NCBI RefSeq assembly: GCF_001870785.1
Contig: NZ_MOLV01000028.1
Coordinates: 39,021-103,020 of the forward strand
From: Exiguobacterium sp. KRL4
GTDB taxonomy: Bacteria > Bacillota > Bacilli > Exiguobacteriales > Exiguobacteriaceae
Reading direction: 5' to 3'
Length of the DNA: 64,000 nucleotides
Made by a program: the position numbers and the translations under genes. A model generated the notes under the pieces. It searched no databases, was not told the origin of the DNA, and saw nothing but the letters and a program-made list of their open reading frames with translations. Of this stretch, positions 25,013 to 32,759 are shown one piece after another. Numbering within the stretch: the first letter of the stretch is position 1; each line of letters begins with the position of its first letter.

Positions 25013-27211
25013 ATGAAAAGGAAATTATGTATTTTATTGATTATATTAGGCGTATTTAATTTTCAACAAATAACACATGCTGAAACTATTTCTAAAAGTG
25101 TCGACTATACAGTCAAACAAGAAAATACATCTGGTGTTCCGCAGACGATTCAACAACTTACTGTGCGACCTGATTCAGGAAATCAATGGATGACGGTAAA
25201 AGGACGTGATCATGTACTAGCCACCGAATCACTGCCTTCTCAAGTAAGTCGATCTACTGCGTCCGGAAATCGTGTGGTTGCTGCCATTAATGCTGATATG
25301 TATAAAGTCGCAAGTGGTTTACCAATCGGGTTGCAAATTCAGCAGAATGCAGTACTCGTCAGCCATAGTGTGAAAGAGTCTGCACTGAAGTTTCCTTCGT
25401 TCATCATAAACGGACAAGGGAAACCGGAAATCGGTTCTTATGGCATTGTCGGAACATTAAAGTCTTCAGCACAGTCCCTGACAATCCATTCTGTTAACCG
25501 AAATGAAAATCTGGATAATCGAATTGGTATTTTTACAAGTGCCCACCATGTATCTAAAAAAATCAATTTCGTAGGATTATCGGATGCGATGAAAAAAGAA
25601 GTGGCGATCGTGACGATGAAGGGAAATTCGGTTAGAGCCTTTAAATTAGGACAACGCCATTCGTGGACAGTAGATCGGACAGAAACGACTTTTCGATCGA
25701 ACATATCGATTCCGGCAGATGAAGTCGTATTGATGGCGTTCGGCAAACAAAAGAAATTGTTACTCGACTTGTTGAAAGAAAATAAGGTAACTACTCAATT
25801 TAACCTCATTCAAATGTCGAACTTACAAGTAAGAAATGACATCGCAGAAGCGGCTTCTGGGTACAATTGGCTGATCAAAGACGGGATCGGTCTAGACCTT
25901 AACACAATTTCTGAAAATCATGATCGTTTCTTGATGATTGTCCGAAAGGCGCGGACATTGATTGGGGTGACAGCGGATCAAACGGTTCATATCGTAACAG
26001 TGGACCAAGGAAGAACGACATCAAAAGGATTCACGATGCTCGAAGCAGTCGCGCAGATGAAACGACTAGGCGCTGTTTCAGCGTTAGCATTTGATGGAGG
26101 AGGATCGACGGAGATGATGGTCCGACGGGCCGGTGAGTTTCCGGTTCGAACAGTAAACGTTCCGGCAGATGGAAGAAGTCGATCCATCACAAACAGTTTA
26201 ATCGTTTCAACACGCTATGTTCCGGAAAAAAAAGCCGCCTATATGATTATTCCTGAGCAAACGGAGTTGTACGTGGGTGAAACGCGTCAGTTGACCATCA
26301 AGTTGACCGACAGAAACAGTCAACCAATTGATGCAAATCAGAAGAAAATAATATTAGCCGGTACAGGTGTTAGCGGGATGACTGTAAAAGCGCCACTTCA
26401 ACCCGGAAAGTGGACAGGACAATTGGCGGTTGATCAAATCAAACGGTCAGTCACGATCAATATCACAAACCGTTTATCAGGAATGACCTTTAACGGCGGA
26501 AAACCCCTACTTCTAAAAGTCGGTCAGAAGGTCCGCTTGACGAGTGATGGATGGTTGAATGGCCGGAAAGTCACGATTCCATTAAATGAAAAGAAATATC
26601 AGCTGAAACAACCAATCAGCACGATTTCTAATGATGTTTTGACAGCTAAGAAACCTGGGAAAACCGTACTTACATTATCAGCAGGCGGACAAATGGTATC
26701 ACTTCCGATTACTGTGACGGCACCGACAACTTCTACGAATCAATCAACGGTGATTGATTCCTTTGAAAGCGGCGTCTATATATCGAAATCGCCCTATGTA
26801 TCCAGTTATTCGACAATGTTAAGTACAGAGCAAAAGTCAGCAGGTCGGTCAGCGCTTAAGCTGACATACAACTATTCCGGCTGGTCCAAGCAAAATGGAG
26901 CCATGTATATCACGAACGCGAAGTGGAAGATTACTTCGCCTGCAACAAGATTGTCCCTTGATGTATATGGTGATCAGAAGGCACCGTGGTTACGTGCGCA
27001 GTTGAAGGATGCAGGAGGACGAAGTCATACGGTCGATTTCGTGAAACGGGTCAACTGGACAGGGTTCAAAACTGTTCAAGCGAAGCTGGATCCGACATGG
27101 CCTGCCCCAATTCAGATACAATCGCTGTATTTTGTAGAAACGGACGTAAAGAAAAAAGGAACGGTGCAAAAAAGTAAAGTGTATCTCGATCAATTGAAGG
27201 CATGGCACTAA
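25013..27211 (+). CDS. secreted phosphodiester glycosidase (NAGPA domain) protein
   Basis: A 732-residue secreted protein. A signal peptide (about residues 1-24, ending HAE) is followed by an NAGPA-like phosphodiester glycosidase domain (about 60-405) with VAAINADMYKVASGLPIG, HIVTVDQGRTTSKGFTM and ALAFDGGGSTEMMVR, then Ig-like stretches (about 415-580) and a C-terminal beta-sandwich likely to bind carbohydrate (about 585-732, starting VIDSFESG). Bacterial members hydrolyse sugar-phosphodiester links and are often tied to cell-surface polymers. AGGAGG precedes the ATG. Its codons look more A/T-rich by eye than neighbouring genes, which may indicate later acquisition. It is monocistronic. Confidence 0.87.
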   Translation: MKRKLCILLIILGVFNFQQITHAETISKSVDYTVKQENTSGVPQTIQQLTVRPDSGNQWMTVKGRDHVLATESLPSQVSRSTASGNRVVAAINADMYKVASGLPIGLQIQQNAVLVSHSVKESALKFPSFIINGQGKPEIGSYGIVGTLKSSAQSLTIHSVNRNENLDNRIGIFTSAHHVSKKINFVGLSDAMKKEVAIVTMKGNSVRAFKLGQRHSWTVDRTETTFRSNISIPADEVVLMAFGKQKKLLLDLLKENKVTTQFNLIQMSNLQVRNDIAEAASGYNWLIKDGIGLDLNTISENHDRFLMIVRKARTLIGVTADQTVHIVTVDQGRTTSKGFTMLEAVAQMKRLGAVSALAFDGGGSTEMMVRRAGEFPVRTVNVPADGRSRSITNSLIVSTRYVPEKKAAYMIIPEQTELYVGETRQLTIKLTDRNSQPIDANQKKIILAGTGVSGMTVKAPLQPGKWTGQLAVDQIKRSVTINITNRLSGMTFNGGKPLLLKVGQKVRLTSDGWLNGRKVTIPLNEKKYQLKQPISTISNDVLTAKKPGKTVLTLSAGGQMVSLPITVTAPTTSTNQSTVIDSFESGVYISKSPYVSSYSTMLSTEQKSAGRSALKLTYNYSGWSKQNGAMYITNAKWKITSPATRLSLDVYGDQKAPWLRAQLKDAGGRSHTVDFVKRVNWTGFKTVQAKLDPTWPAPIQIQSLYFVETDVKKKGTVQKSKVYLDQLKAWH

Positions 27212-27247
27212 ACGTACATAGTATGAAGTGTTATACTAATATTAAAC

Positions 27248-27284
27248 AAAAGCTGCTCCGACTGATGATCGGAACAGCTTTTTT
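27248..27284. terminator. terminator between the NAGPA gene and the CstR-like gene
   Basis: AAAGCTGCTCCGA / TCGGAACAGCTTT hairpin followed by a T tract on the plus strand and preceded by A residues, so probably bidirectional. Confidence 0.85.
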
Positions 27285-27306
27285 TGAGGAAAAACATCTA
27301 TTTTTT

Positions 27307-27570
27307 TCACCGACTTTTTACTAACAAATTTACCGCTTCCTTGACCAATTCCTCGGTATCACCTTCACCGGATTTTTCGGCTTCTTTCACGCATTCAATC
27401 AAGTTCGAGCTGACGACGACACCAATCGTCCGGTCGATGGCAGAACGAGTCGCCGACAATTGCGTGATGACGTCCCGGCAATCCTGTCCTTCTTCCATCA
27501 TCCGTAATATACCACGGAGTTGTCCTTCGATACGACTGACCCGATTTTTCATTTTACGATCGTAATCCAT
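27307..27570 (-). CDS. cstR: CsoR/FrmR family repressor, CstR-like persulfide sensor
   Basis: An 87-residue all-helical DUF156 repressor. It has cysteines at residues 31 and 60, and the residue that is histidine in copper-sensing CsoR (four before the second Cys) is Asn56 (NLIEC). That pattern, the exact Cys numbering and the C-terminal EAVNLLVKS match recalled S. aureus CstR, which senses sulfane sulfur by forming di- to tetra-sulfide crosslinks, rather than copper CsoR. No rhodanese, persulfide dioxygenase or sulfide:quinone reductase gene lies nearby, so its targets are elsewhere or it regulates mainly itself. It stands alone. Confidence 0.85.
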   Translation of the reverse strand: MDYDRKMKNRVSRIEGQLRGILRMMEEGQDCRDVITQLSATRSAIDRTIGVVVSSNLIECVKEAEKSGEGDTEELVKEAVNLLVKSR

Positions 27571-27616
27571 TCATTTTCCTCCATTCTAAGATGCAATCCG
27601 TTTATTCGATACCTTT

Positions 27617-27646
27617 ATGCTATGCCCATCACGGTATTATTGTCAA
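27617..27646 (-). promoter_or_regulatory. promoter with possible operator of the CstR-like gene
   Basis: On the minus strand TTGACA (27641-27646), an 18-nt spacer and TAGCAT (27617-27622). The spacer holds ATACCGTGATGGGCAT, a loose TACC...GGG(c)AT symmetry of the kind bound by CsoR-family repressors, suggesting autoregulation. Confidence 0.5.
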
Positions 27647-27733
27647 TCTAGCCGCTTTCGAGCTATATTTTTTAGTAGAATAGGGAATATGGATGTGGTG
27701 GACAAAAATTGAGAAAAAACTAAAACTAAAACT

Positions 27734-27759
27734 AAAACGATTTTGCGTCAGCTTGCGTA
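27734..27759 (+). promoter_or_regulatory. ECF-type promoter upstream of the sigma factor gene
   Basis: AAAAC (27734-27738) and CGTA (27756-27759), with 17 nt between AAC and CGTA, match the AAC/CGTA pattern of Bacillus ECF sigma promoters. It follows a short ACTAAA tandem run. This suggests autoregulation of the sigma factor. A weaker sigma-A reading (TTGCGT...TATGAT) overlaps. Confidence 0.5.
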
Positions 27760-27799
27760 TACTATATGATAAGGCTGACTGATCACAAGGAGGAGAAGG

Positions 27800-28345
27800 A
27801 TGCATACTCAATCCGATGAATCGCTTTATCATCAGATGCGCAGTGGAGATGAACAAGCTCTCGAAGTGCTGTACGAAAAGTACGAAAGGCTATTGTTCTC
27901 ATTCGCTCATCGCTTTACGAACAATGATCGTTTATCAGAAGAAGTCATTCAGGAAGTCTGGATGAAGATATGGAATGGACGGGTCGACTTTAATACTGAT
28001 AAAGGGAAATTCTCCTCTTGGATATTAACGATTACCCGCAACGCTGCGCTGGACTGTTTAAGACGTGAAAAACGACAGCCGACGATTGAAGTCGAAGAGC
28101 GCGACGGCGGATACGATGAACCAGTCGAACGAACGGTCATCCAGCGTGAAACCGCATCTGAAGTCCGAGATGCCGTCAGTGAATTGAAACCGGATCAACA
28201 AGAGTTAATTGAACTCGTTTATTTTACAGGGTTAACGCAACAACAAATTTCAGATCAATTGAATTTGCCGCTCGGAACGGTAAAAACAAGAATCAGGAGT
28301 GCAATTCAGGCACTTCGGAAATTATTAGACGGGAGGGAACGTTGA
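27800..28345 (+). CDS. ECF-family RNA polymerase sigma factor
   Basis: A 181-residue sigma-70 family factor of the ECF type: region 2 (about residues 25-95, with LYEKYERLLFSFAHRF and WILTITRNAALDCLRREKR) and region 4 (about 120-178, helix-turn-helix GLTQQQISDQLNLPLGTVKT). It directs RNA polymerase to stress or envelope-response promoters. GGAGGAG lies 6-10 nt upstream. Its stop overlaps the downstream anti-sigma start in TGATG, the usual translational coupling of ECF sigma/anti-sigma pairs. The regulon cannot be told from the sequence. It is of the SigK/RskA-partnered kind, judging by the neighbour. Confidence 0.93.
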   Translation: MHTQSDESLYHQMRSGDEQALEVLYEKYERLLFSFAHRFTNNDRLSEEVIQEVWMKIWNGRVDFNTDKGKFSSWILTITRNAALDCLRREKRQPTIEVEERDGGYDEPVERTVIQRETASEVRDAVSELKPDQQELIELVYFTGLTQQQISDQLNLPLGTVKTRIRSAIQALRKLLDGRER

Positions 28346-29097
28346 TGGAAGAACGTTGTCATGATTTAATTGACTACTTCAACGGAACATTATCAGCTAC
28401 CGATCGCGACGCGTTCGAAGCGCACTTGGCGACTTGTGACGATTGTAAACAGGCGTTTCAAGAGATGCAAGACTTGATGCTGCCCATCGCGGAATCACTT
28501 CCGGAACGACCGATACCGACAGGCATGAAATCAAGAATCCTTGGGGAAGTTCTCGGGTCAGCGAATGAACCGATGAAACCTGCTTCTGCGGAACCAACGC
28601 GCAAGGAAACACCACAAGTGTCTGAGCTGGAATCGGCTCGGACGCAAAAACAGAAAAAACGCGCGGTCCCACTGGGGTGGTTGATGAGTATCGCAGCGGC
28701 TTTACTCCTGTCGCTTGGTGCCAACGCGTACTTCCTGTCACAGGATGAGTCTTCTCCGACAGAAGAATTCGCGATGGACGAAGTCAAAGGAATGGGAAAC
28801 TTTGAAAGTACGGCATCCATTAAAGGATCGAGCATGATTTTCACGAAAGACGAAAAAGAATACATGCTCGTCCAACTAAAAGATTTGCCACCGCTAAAAG
28901 AAGGTGAATTGTACCAGCTGTGGACGATTCAAGGAGATACACCACGCGCGAACGGTGTCATCGAAAAAGACGGAGAAGCAGCGGCGGTCTTCCCGCTAAA
29001 AGGAGACGGAACGATTGATGCCGTCGCCATCACCGTCGAACCAGAACCAGATCTAGAAAAGCCGACCGGTGAAGTCGTCGCGTCTGTTGCTCTATAA
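28345..29097 (+). CDS. anti-sigma factor (zinc-finger plus RskA C-terminal domain)
   Basis: A 250-residue membrane anti-sigma factor. The N-terminal zinc-binding anti-sigma domain shows CHDLIDYFNGTLS and HLATCDDC (HxxxCxxC). One transmembrane helix (about residues 110-132) follows, then an extracytoplasmic RskA-like domain (about 145-250: YMLVQLKDLPPLKEGELYQL, VFPLKGDGTIDAVAITVEP). It should hold the ECF sigma factor inactive at the membrane until a signal releases it. The ATG at 28345 overlaps the sigma stop; a TTG three bases earlier is in frame but unnecessary. Confidence 0.92.
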   Translation: MEERCHDLIDYFNGTLSATDRDAFEAHLATCDDCKQAFQEMQDLMLPIAESLPERPIPTGMKSRILGEVLGSANEPMKPASAEPTRKETPQVSELESARTQKQKKRAVPLGWLMSIAAALLLSLGANAYFLSQDESSPTEEFAMDEVKGMGNFESTASIKGSSMIFTKDEKEYMLVQLKDLPPLKEGELYQLWTIQGDTPRANGVIEKDGEAAAVFPLKGDGTIDAVAITVEPEPDLEKPTGEVVASVAL

Positions 29098-29111
29098 ATC
29101 GATACGATAGT

Positions 29112-29140
29112 CAGATGCCGGAATTCCGGCATCTTTTTTT
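29112..29140 (+). terminator. terminator of the sigma/anti-sigma operon
   Basis: AGATGCCGGAATTCCGGCAT palindrome completed by CT, followed by seven T residues. Confidence 0.85.
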
Positions 29141-29273
29141 GTCTTTCTTGAGTTTAGTCTTCTATTTCAGAAAAAAAACATCCGTTCTTACGAAATTTCA
29201 TGAGAAGACTGAAGAAATGATGGGAAGTAGACGATACTAATAGGAATGTCAGTCAAAAAGAGAGGCACTTACC

Positions 29274-31316
29274 ATGAATGAATGGATCATCTTAACGAAA
29301 CACTATGAAGAGACATTGGTCATCCTATCGGTCATCGTCGCCATCGTCGGATCCTATGCCTCACTGGAATTAAATCGTCGACTCGCAAAAGCGGTCTCTT
29401 TAAAAAAACGAGCTTTATTTTTGTCATCGATCACGATGGGACTGTCCATTTGGGGCATGCACTTCGTCGGGATGGGGGCGTTTGAGTTAGCTGTACCGGT
29501 CAGCTATGACTGGGTCTTGATGTTTTTATCCATCGTTCCGGCTGTCACGGCAGCCTGGATTGCGTTTTACTTATTATATTACTCGGAGTTGACACGTCAG
29601 AAAGTCATCGTCGCAGGCACATTGGTCGGAATCGGGATTGCGATGATGCATTATTTAGGCATGATGGCGGTACAGTTTAACGGAGATATCCGGTATGACG
29701 CGGCATTGTTCACCTTATCGATCGTGATTGCCGTCACAGTGGCGTATGTCGCCTTGCTGCTTCTGTACATGACACGTCATGTCAATAAAAAACGGATCCT
29801 GATTCCCGTTGCGGTATTGATGGGATTTGCGATCTCGACGATGCATTATGTCGGTATGTTAGGGACGACGTTTTGTATCCCGGAGTCGTCGGCACTTGAG
29901 ATGGCAGATCGGCCGGTCACATCGAATATTCTAGGTGACGTCGCGATTCCCGTCTTCTTCATCATCATTTTGATCGCCGGTCTCTATATTCACCTTGAAC
30001 GACGCGCCTTGCAGATGATGGCCTACACGGATCATTTAACAGGATTACATAATCGCCGTTGGCTCGATTATCATATGGAAAAAGTTGATGCCCAGTATAG
30101 CCGGACCAGACAACACATGACGATGGCGTTACTTGATTTGGATGGATACAAATGGATTAATGATACATTTGGATTCGATCAAGGGGATACGGTGATTCGC
30201 CAATTCGCAGACCGAATCAAAGGATTGCTGGGGGAAGATGAAGCTTGTATTCGATACAACGGAACCCAGTTTTTCCTGATTAAAAACATTCCTCCGGATC
30301 AGTTAGAAGAAGCATTCACGCAGGTACTTGAAGCGATTCGACGGCCGATTATACTGGAAGGTCAAGAAATTCATCTGACAGCGACGATTGGTATCATCGT
30401 TCCGAATGTAAACGATACGTTAGAGATGCGGATTGGTCAGATGGAAAGTGCGTTACGTGCCGGAAAAAATGAAGGACGGGACCGCTTCGTCATCTATGAT
30501 GAAACCCGCCATTCCGATCGCCGGGAACAGCAAATCGTCGGTTCGTTACGTCGGGCGATGACGGATTTCAAGGAATTTAATCTGGTCTATCAACCGAAAA
30601 TCGCTCTTGCGACAGGAAAGGTCGAACAGGCGGAAGTCCTGATTCGTTGGAATCATCCGAAATTCGGGTTCATTTCACCTGCTGAGTTCATTCCACTTGC
30701 TGAAAAATACAGTCTCATTCACCGTCTGACACAATGGGTCCTGCAAGAAACCGTGAATCAGATGGAACTATGGCGTGAAGAAAATCATTTCATCCGTCAA
30801 GTGTCAGTCAATCTCTCAGCGATGCATTTTCGGTCCGAATCGCACAACTTGATGATTAAGGAGATCGTTCATCATTCGTTAAAGAATGGGGGAGAACTTC
30901 AGTTGCAGCTCGAGATCACGGAAACCTCCGTCATGGAGAACCTCGACCGCGCTTTGTTGATGCTCGGAGAGTTGAAACAGTTAAGTCTGACGATTGCACT
31001 GGACGATTTTGGCACTGGTCTGTCGTCACTGACCCACCTCAAGCACCTGCCGATCGATATCTTGAAGATCGACAAATCGTTTATCGATGAAGTGCCGCAT
31101 GACGAACGAGGAACAGCAATCACGGAGATGATCATCCAGCTTGCGAAAAGTCTTGGGATCGAAGTGGTCGCGGAAGGTGTCGAAACGCTGGAACAACACG
31201 AGTTCTTGAAACGGCTGGGCTGTGATTATGGCCAAGGGTATTATTATAGCCGCCCGGTCAACGTCAAGGATCTGGATCAGCAGACGATTGAACGAACGGT
31301 GCTGGATGTTGTTTGA
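29274..31316 (+). CDS. MHYT-GGDEF-EAL membrane protein, probable c-di-GMP phosphodiesterase
   Basis: A 680-residue integral membrane protein. Seven hydrophobic helices (about residues 12-245) carry three MHYT sensor motifs (GMHFVGM, MMHYLGM, TMHYVGM), proposed to bind a metal and sense a diatomic gas. The GGDEF domain (about 255-420) keeps LLDLDGYKWIND but its signature is degenerate (YNGTQF), so cyclase activity is unlikely. The EAL domain (about 430-675) has EVL in place of EAL but keeps NLSAMHF, LEITETSVM, ALDDFGTGLSS, LKIDKSFI and VVAEGVE, so it may hydrolyse c-di-GMP. It is monocistronic. Confidence 0.93.
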   Translation: MNEWIILTKHYEETLVILSVIVAIVGSYASLELNRRLAKAVSLKKRALFLSSITMGLSIWGMHFVGMGAFELAVPVSYDWVLMFLSIVPAVTAAWIAFYLLYYSELTRQKVIVAGTLVGIGIAMMHYLGMMAVQFNGDIRYDAALFTLSIVIAVTVAYVALLLLYMTRHVNKKRILIPVAVLMGFAISTMHYVGMLGTTFCIPESSALEMADRPVTSNILGDVAIPVFFIIILIAGLYIHLERRALQMMAYTDHLTGLHNRRWLDYHMEKVDAQYSRTRQHMTMALLDLDGYKWINDTFGFDQGDTVIRQFADRIKGLLGEDEACIRYNGTQFFLIKNIPPDQLEEAFTQVLEAIRRPIILEGQEIHLTATIGIIVPNVNDTLEMRIGQMESALRAGKNEGRDRFVIYDETRHSDRREQQIVGSLRRAMTDFKEFNLVYQPKIALATGKVEQAEVLIRWNHPKFGFISPAEFIPLAEKYSLIHRLTQWVLQETVNQMELWREENHFIRQVSVNLSAMHFRSESHNLMIKEIVHHSLKNGGELQLQLEITETSVMENLDRALLMLGELKQLSLTIALDDFGTGLSSLTHLKHLPIDILKIDKSFIDEVPHDERGTAITEMIIQLAKSLGIEVVAEGVETLEQHEFLKRLGCDYGQGYYYSRPVNVKDLDQQTIERTVLDVV

Positions 31317-31365
31317 GAACACATCGCTTAAATCCAGTACGCTCTTTTTTACGTATACTAGATAA

Positions 31366-31560
31366 GCATGCAAGGAATATGCATGCGATCATGGGGGACG
31401 CAATCGCTTCATGAACAGATTCCGGGCAGGGATTTGTTCGACTTGTGCAAGATGCAGACAGAATCGCAGTACATTTAGATAGACGACTCCGCCTTCTACT
31501 CAACACACTATCTGTCTGTCCATCACAATACAAAGGCAGCTTCCACAAGGGAGGCTGCCT
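31366..31560 (+). ncRNA. candidate small structured RNA
   Basis: The 257-bp gap between converging genes has no credible ORF. A TATACT (31354-31359) lacks a good -35. The segment begins with a GCATGC/GCATGC hairpin (31366-31386). A long imperfect hairpin pairs GATG, GACAGA and AGATAG (31451-31482) with CTATCT, TCTGTC and CATC (31508-31524). It ends at a strong terminator. It could be a small RNA or simply the long 3' end of the upstream gene. Confidence 0.35.
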
Positions 31561-31565
31561 TTTTT
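31532..31565. terminator. bidirectional terminator
   Basis: AAAGGCAGC/GCTGCCTTT with inner TTCC/GGGA pairs and a T6 tract on the plus strand; it also lies just after the stop of the minus-strand gene ending at 31574. Confidence 0.88.
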
Positions 31566-31573
31566 GTATAGGG

Positions 31574-31921
31574 TTATCGATTGACTGTCAATTGGCAACC
31601 CGTTTGATCCGTGACAAGGACGTTCGTATTAAAATATTGACCGTCACTTTTTAGAATCAATGATTTTTTCTCCGCATTGTAGTCAAGCGTCATCTCTTGA
31701 TCGAGAAAATGACTGGACCATCGTTTGACGAGGACGGGACCAACATTTGAGTCGATCGTCATATCTTCGCTTGTTGCTGCTGATACGAGACGTATGCTGA
31801 AGATACCGGAGTTCCCGCAACCACAGCCCTCAGTATCGTAATAAAGATGCAATTGACCTACTGTGTCACCGCGTAATTGGTCGATGCGACCAAGAGCGGC
31901 TTCTGTAAATGTGATGTGCAT
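31574..31921 (-). CDS. iron-sulfur cluster biogenesis-family (HesB/YqkB-like) protein
   Basis: A 115-residue protein of the Fe-S cluster biosynthesis (HesB-like) superfamily, related to B. subtilis YqkB. It begins MHITFTEAALGRIDQL, has a GCGCGNSG cysteine cluster around residue 33-37 and one more cysteine near the C-terminus (TGCQL), suggesting metal or cluster binding. The ATG at 31921 is chosen because AAGGAG is 8 nt upstream; an in-frame GTG at 31930 overlaps the ribosome binding site. Exact function unknown; no suf genes are nearby. Confidence 0.85.
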   Translation of the reverse strand: MHITFTEAALGRIDQLRGDTVGQLHLYYDTEGCGCGNSGIFSIRLVSAATSEDMTIDSNVGPVLVKRWSSHFLDQEMTLDYNAEKKSLILKSDGQYFNTNVLVTDQTGCQLTVNR

Positions 31922-31971
31922 GACATTCACTCCTTTTGTTCAGTATACGACGAAATGAGTGAGAAATAACG

Positions 31972-32700
31972 TTACTTGCTCACGTGGACTTGACGACGCA
32001 TCCGGACGAGCAGGAAGACATATCCGGCAAGCAGGACGACGACACTGCCCAAGACAACCGTATCGACAAGTCCGTTATCGGATTGGAAATTGATTGCGAT
32101 ATAGGCCCAGACGAAGACGAGCGGATAAATCGGATCGCGGTTGGCGAACATGAACAATAACGCGACGATGACACCTACACCCAACATGATCATCGTCCAA
32201 CCGGCGTCACCGATGCCAAGCAACGAGTTGATGTTTTCGGTATCGAGCGTCAAGAAGATGTTTGCAATCGTCGCAACCGACACCCAACCAAGATATAGCG
32301 AAAATGGTAATTTAAAACGTAACGCTTTTGTCTCGCGATCAATCTTCGAGTAGATGACGATCAACGAAAGTAACAGACCGACGATGACGACGACGGACAA
32401 TGGAAATAGTTTGAAGGAGAACGATACAATCCACCCTGCATTAAAGAGACAGCTGATCAAGAACCAGGGTCCGATTTTTTTCGCGATCTCATGTTCTTTG
32501 AACTTCGGAATCGTCTGCATGATTAACCAGACGAGTAAAACAGCGTAAATCAATCCCCAAATCGAAAAGGCGTAACCTGCGGGTTTGAACAAGGTTGAAA
32601 TCGTATCCGAGATACGACCTGTTTTTCCACCGTCTAACGCATTGACAGCAATCGTAAAGACAAAACCAAGCCAGTTGAGCCAAATCCATTTGTTTTTCAA
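31972..32700 (-). CDS. TspO/MBR-related tryptophan-containing membrane protein
   Basis: A 242-residue integral membrane protein with six or seven helices. FKPAGYAFSIWGLIYAVLLVW near residue 40 and several tryptophans resemble the TspO/MBR (peripheral benzodiazepine receptor-like) family, extended by two C-terminal helices; function in Bacillales is not established. Translation starts at TTG (32700) 8 nt after GGAGG. That ribosome binding site is the 3' arm of a perfect 12-bp hairpin (32706-32734), so initiation may be damped or conditional. It follows the degV-like gene on the same strand. Confidence 0.8.
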   Translation of the reverse strand: MKNKWIWLNWLGFVFTIAVNALDGGKTGRISDTISTLFKPAGYAFSIWGLIYAVLLVWLIMQTIPKFKEHEIAKKIGPWFLISCLFNAGWIVSFSFKLFPLSVVVIVGLLLSLIVIYSKIDRETKALRFKLPFSLYLGWVSVATIANIFLTLDTENINSLLGIGDAGWTMIMLGVGVIVALLFMFANRDPIYPLVFVWAYIAINFQSDNGLVDTVVLGSVVVLLAGYVFLLVRMRRQVHVSK

Positions 32701-32705
32701 ATCAA

Positions 32706-32734
32706 AAACCTCCTTTAATCTCTAAAGGAGGTTT
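32706..32734 (-). terminator. terminator hairpin that also masks a ribosome binding site
   Basis: AAACCTCCTTTA / TAAAGGAGGTTT, a 12-bp perfect stem with a 5-nt loop, followed on the minus strand by TTTTTG. It lies 25 nt after the degV-like stop, and its 3' arm is the Shine-Dalgarno of the next gene. Confidence 0.75.
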
Positions 32735-32759
32735 ACCCGGATTAGTCACTCTTTAGACA

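Noticed and set aside
31445..31654. 69-codon plus-strand ORF over the candidate small RNA
   Set aside because: Runs through a strong terminator and into the opposite-strand gene, with no ribosome binding site.
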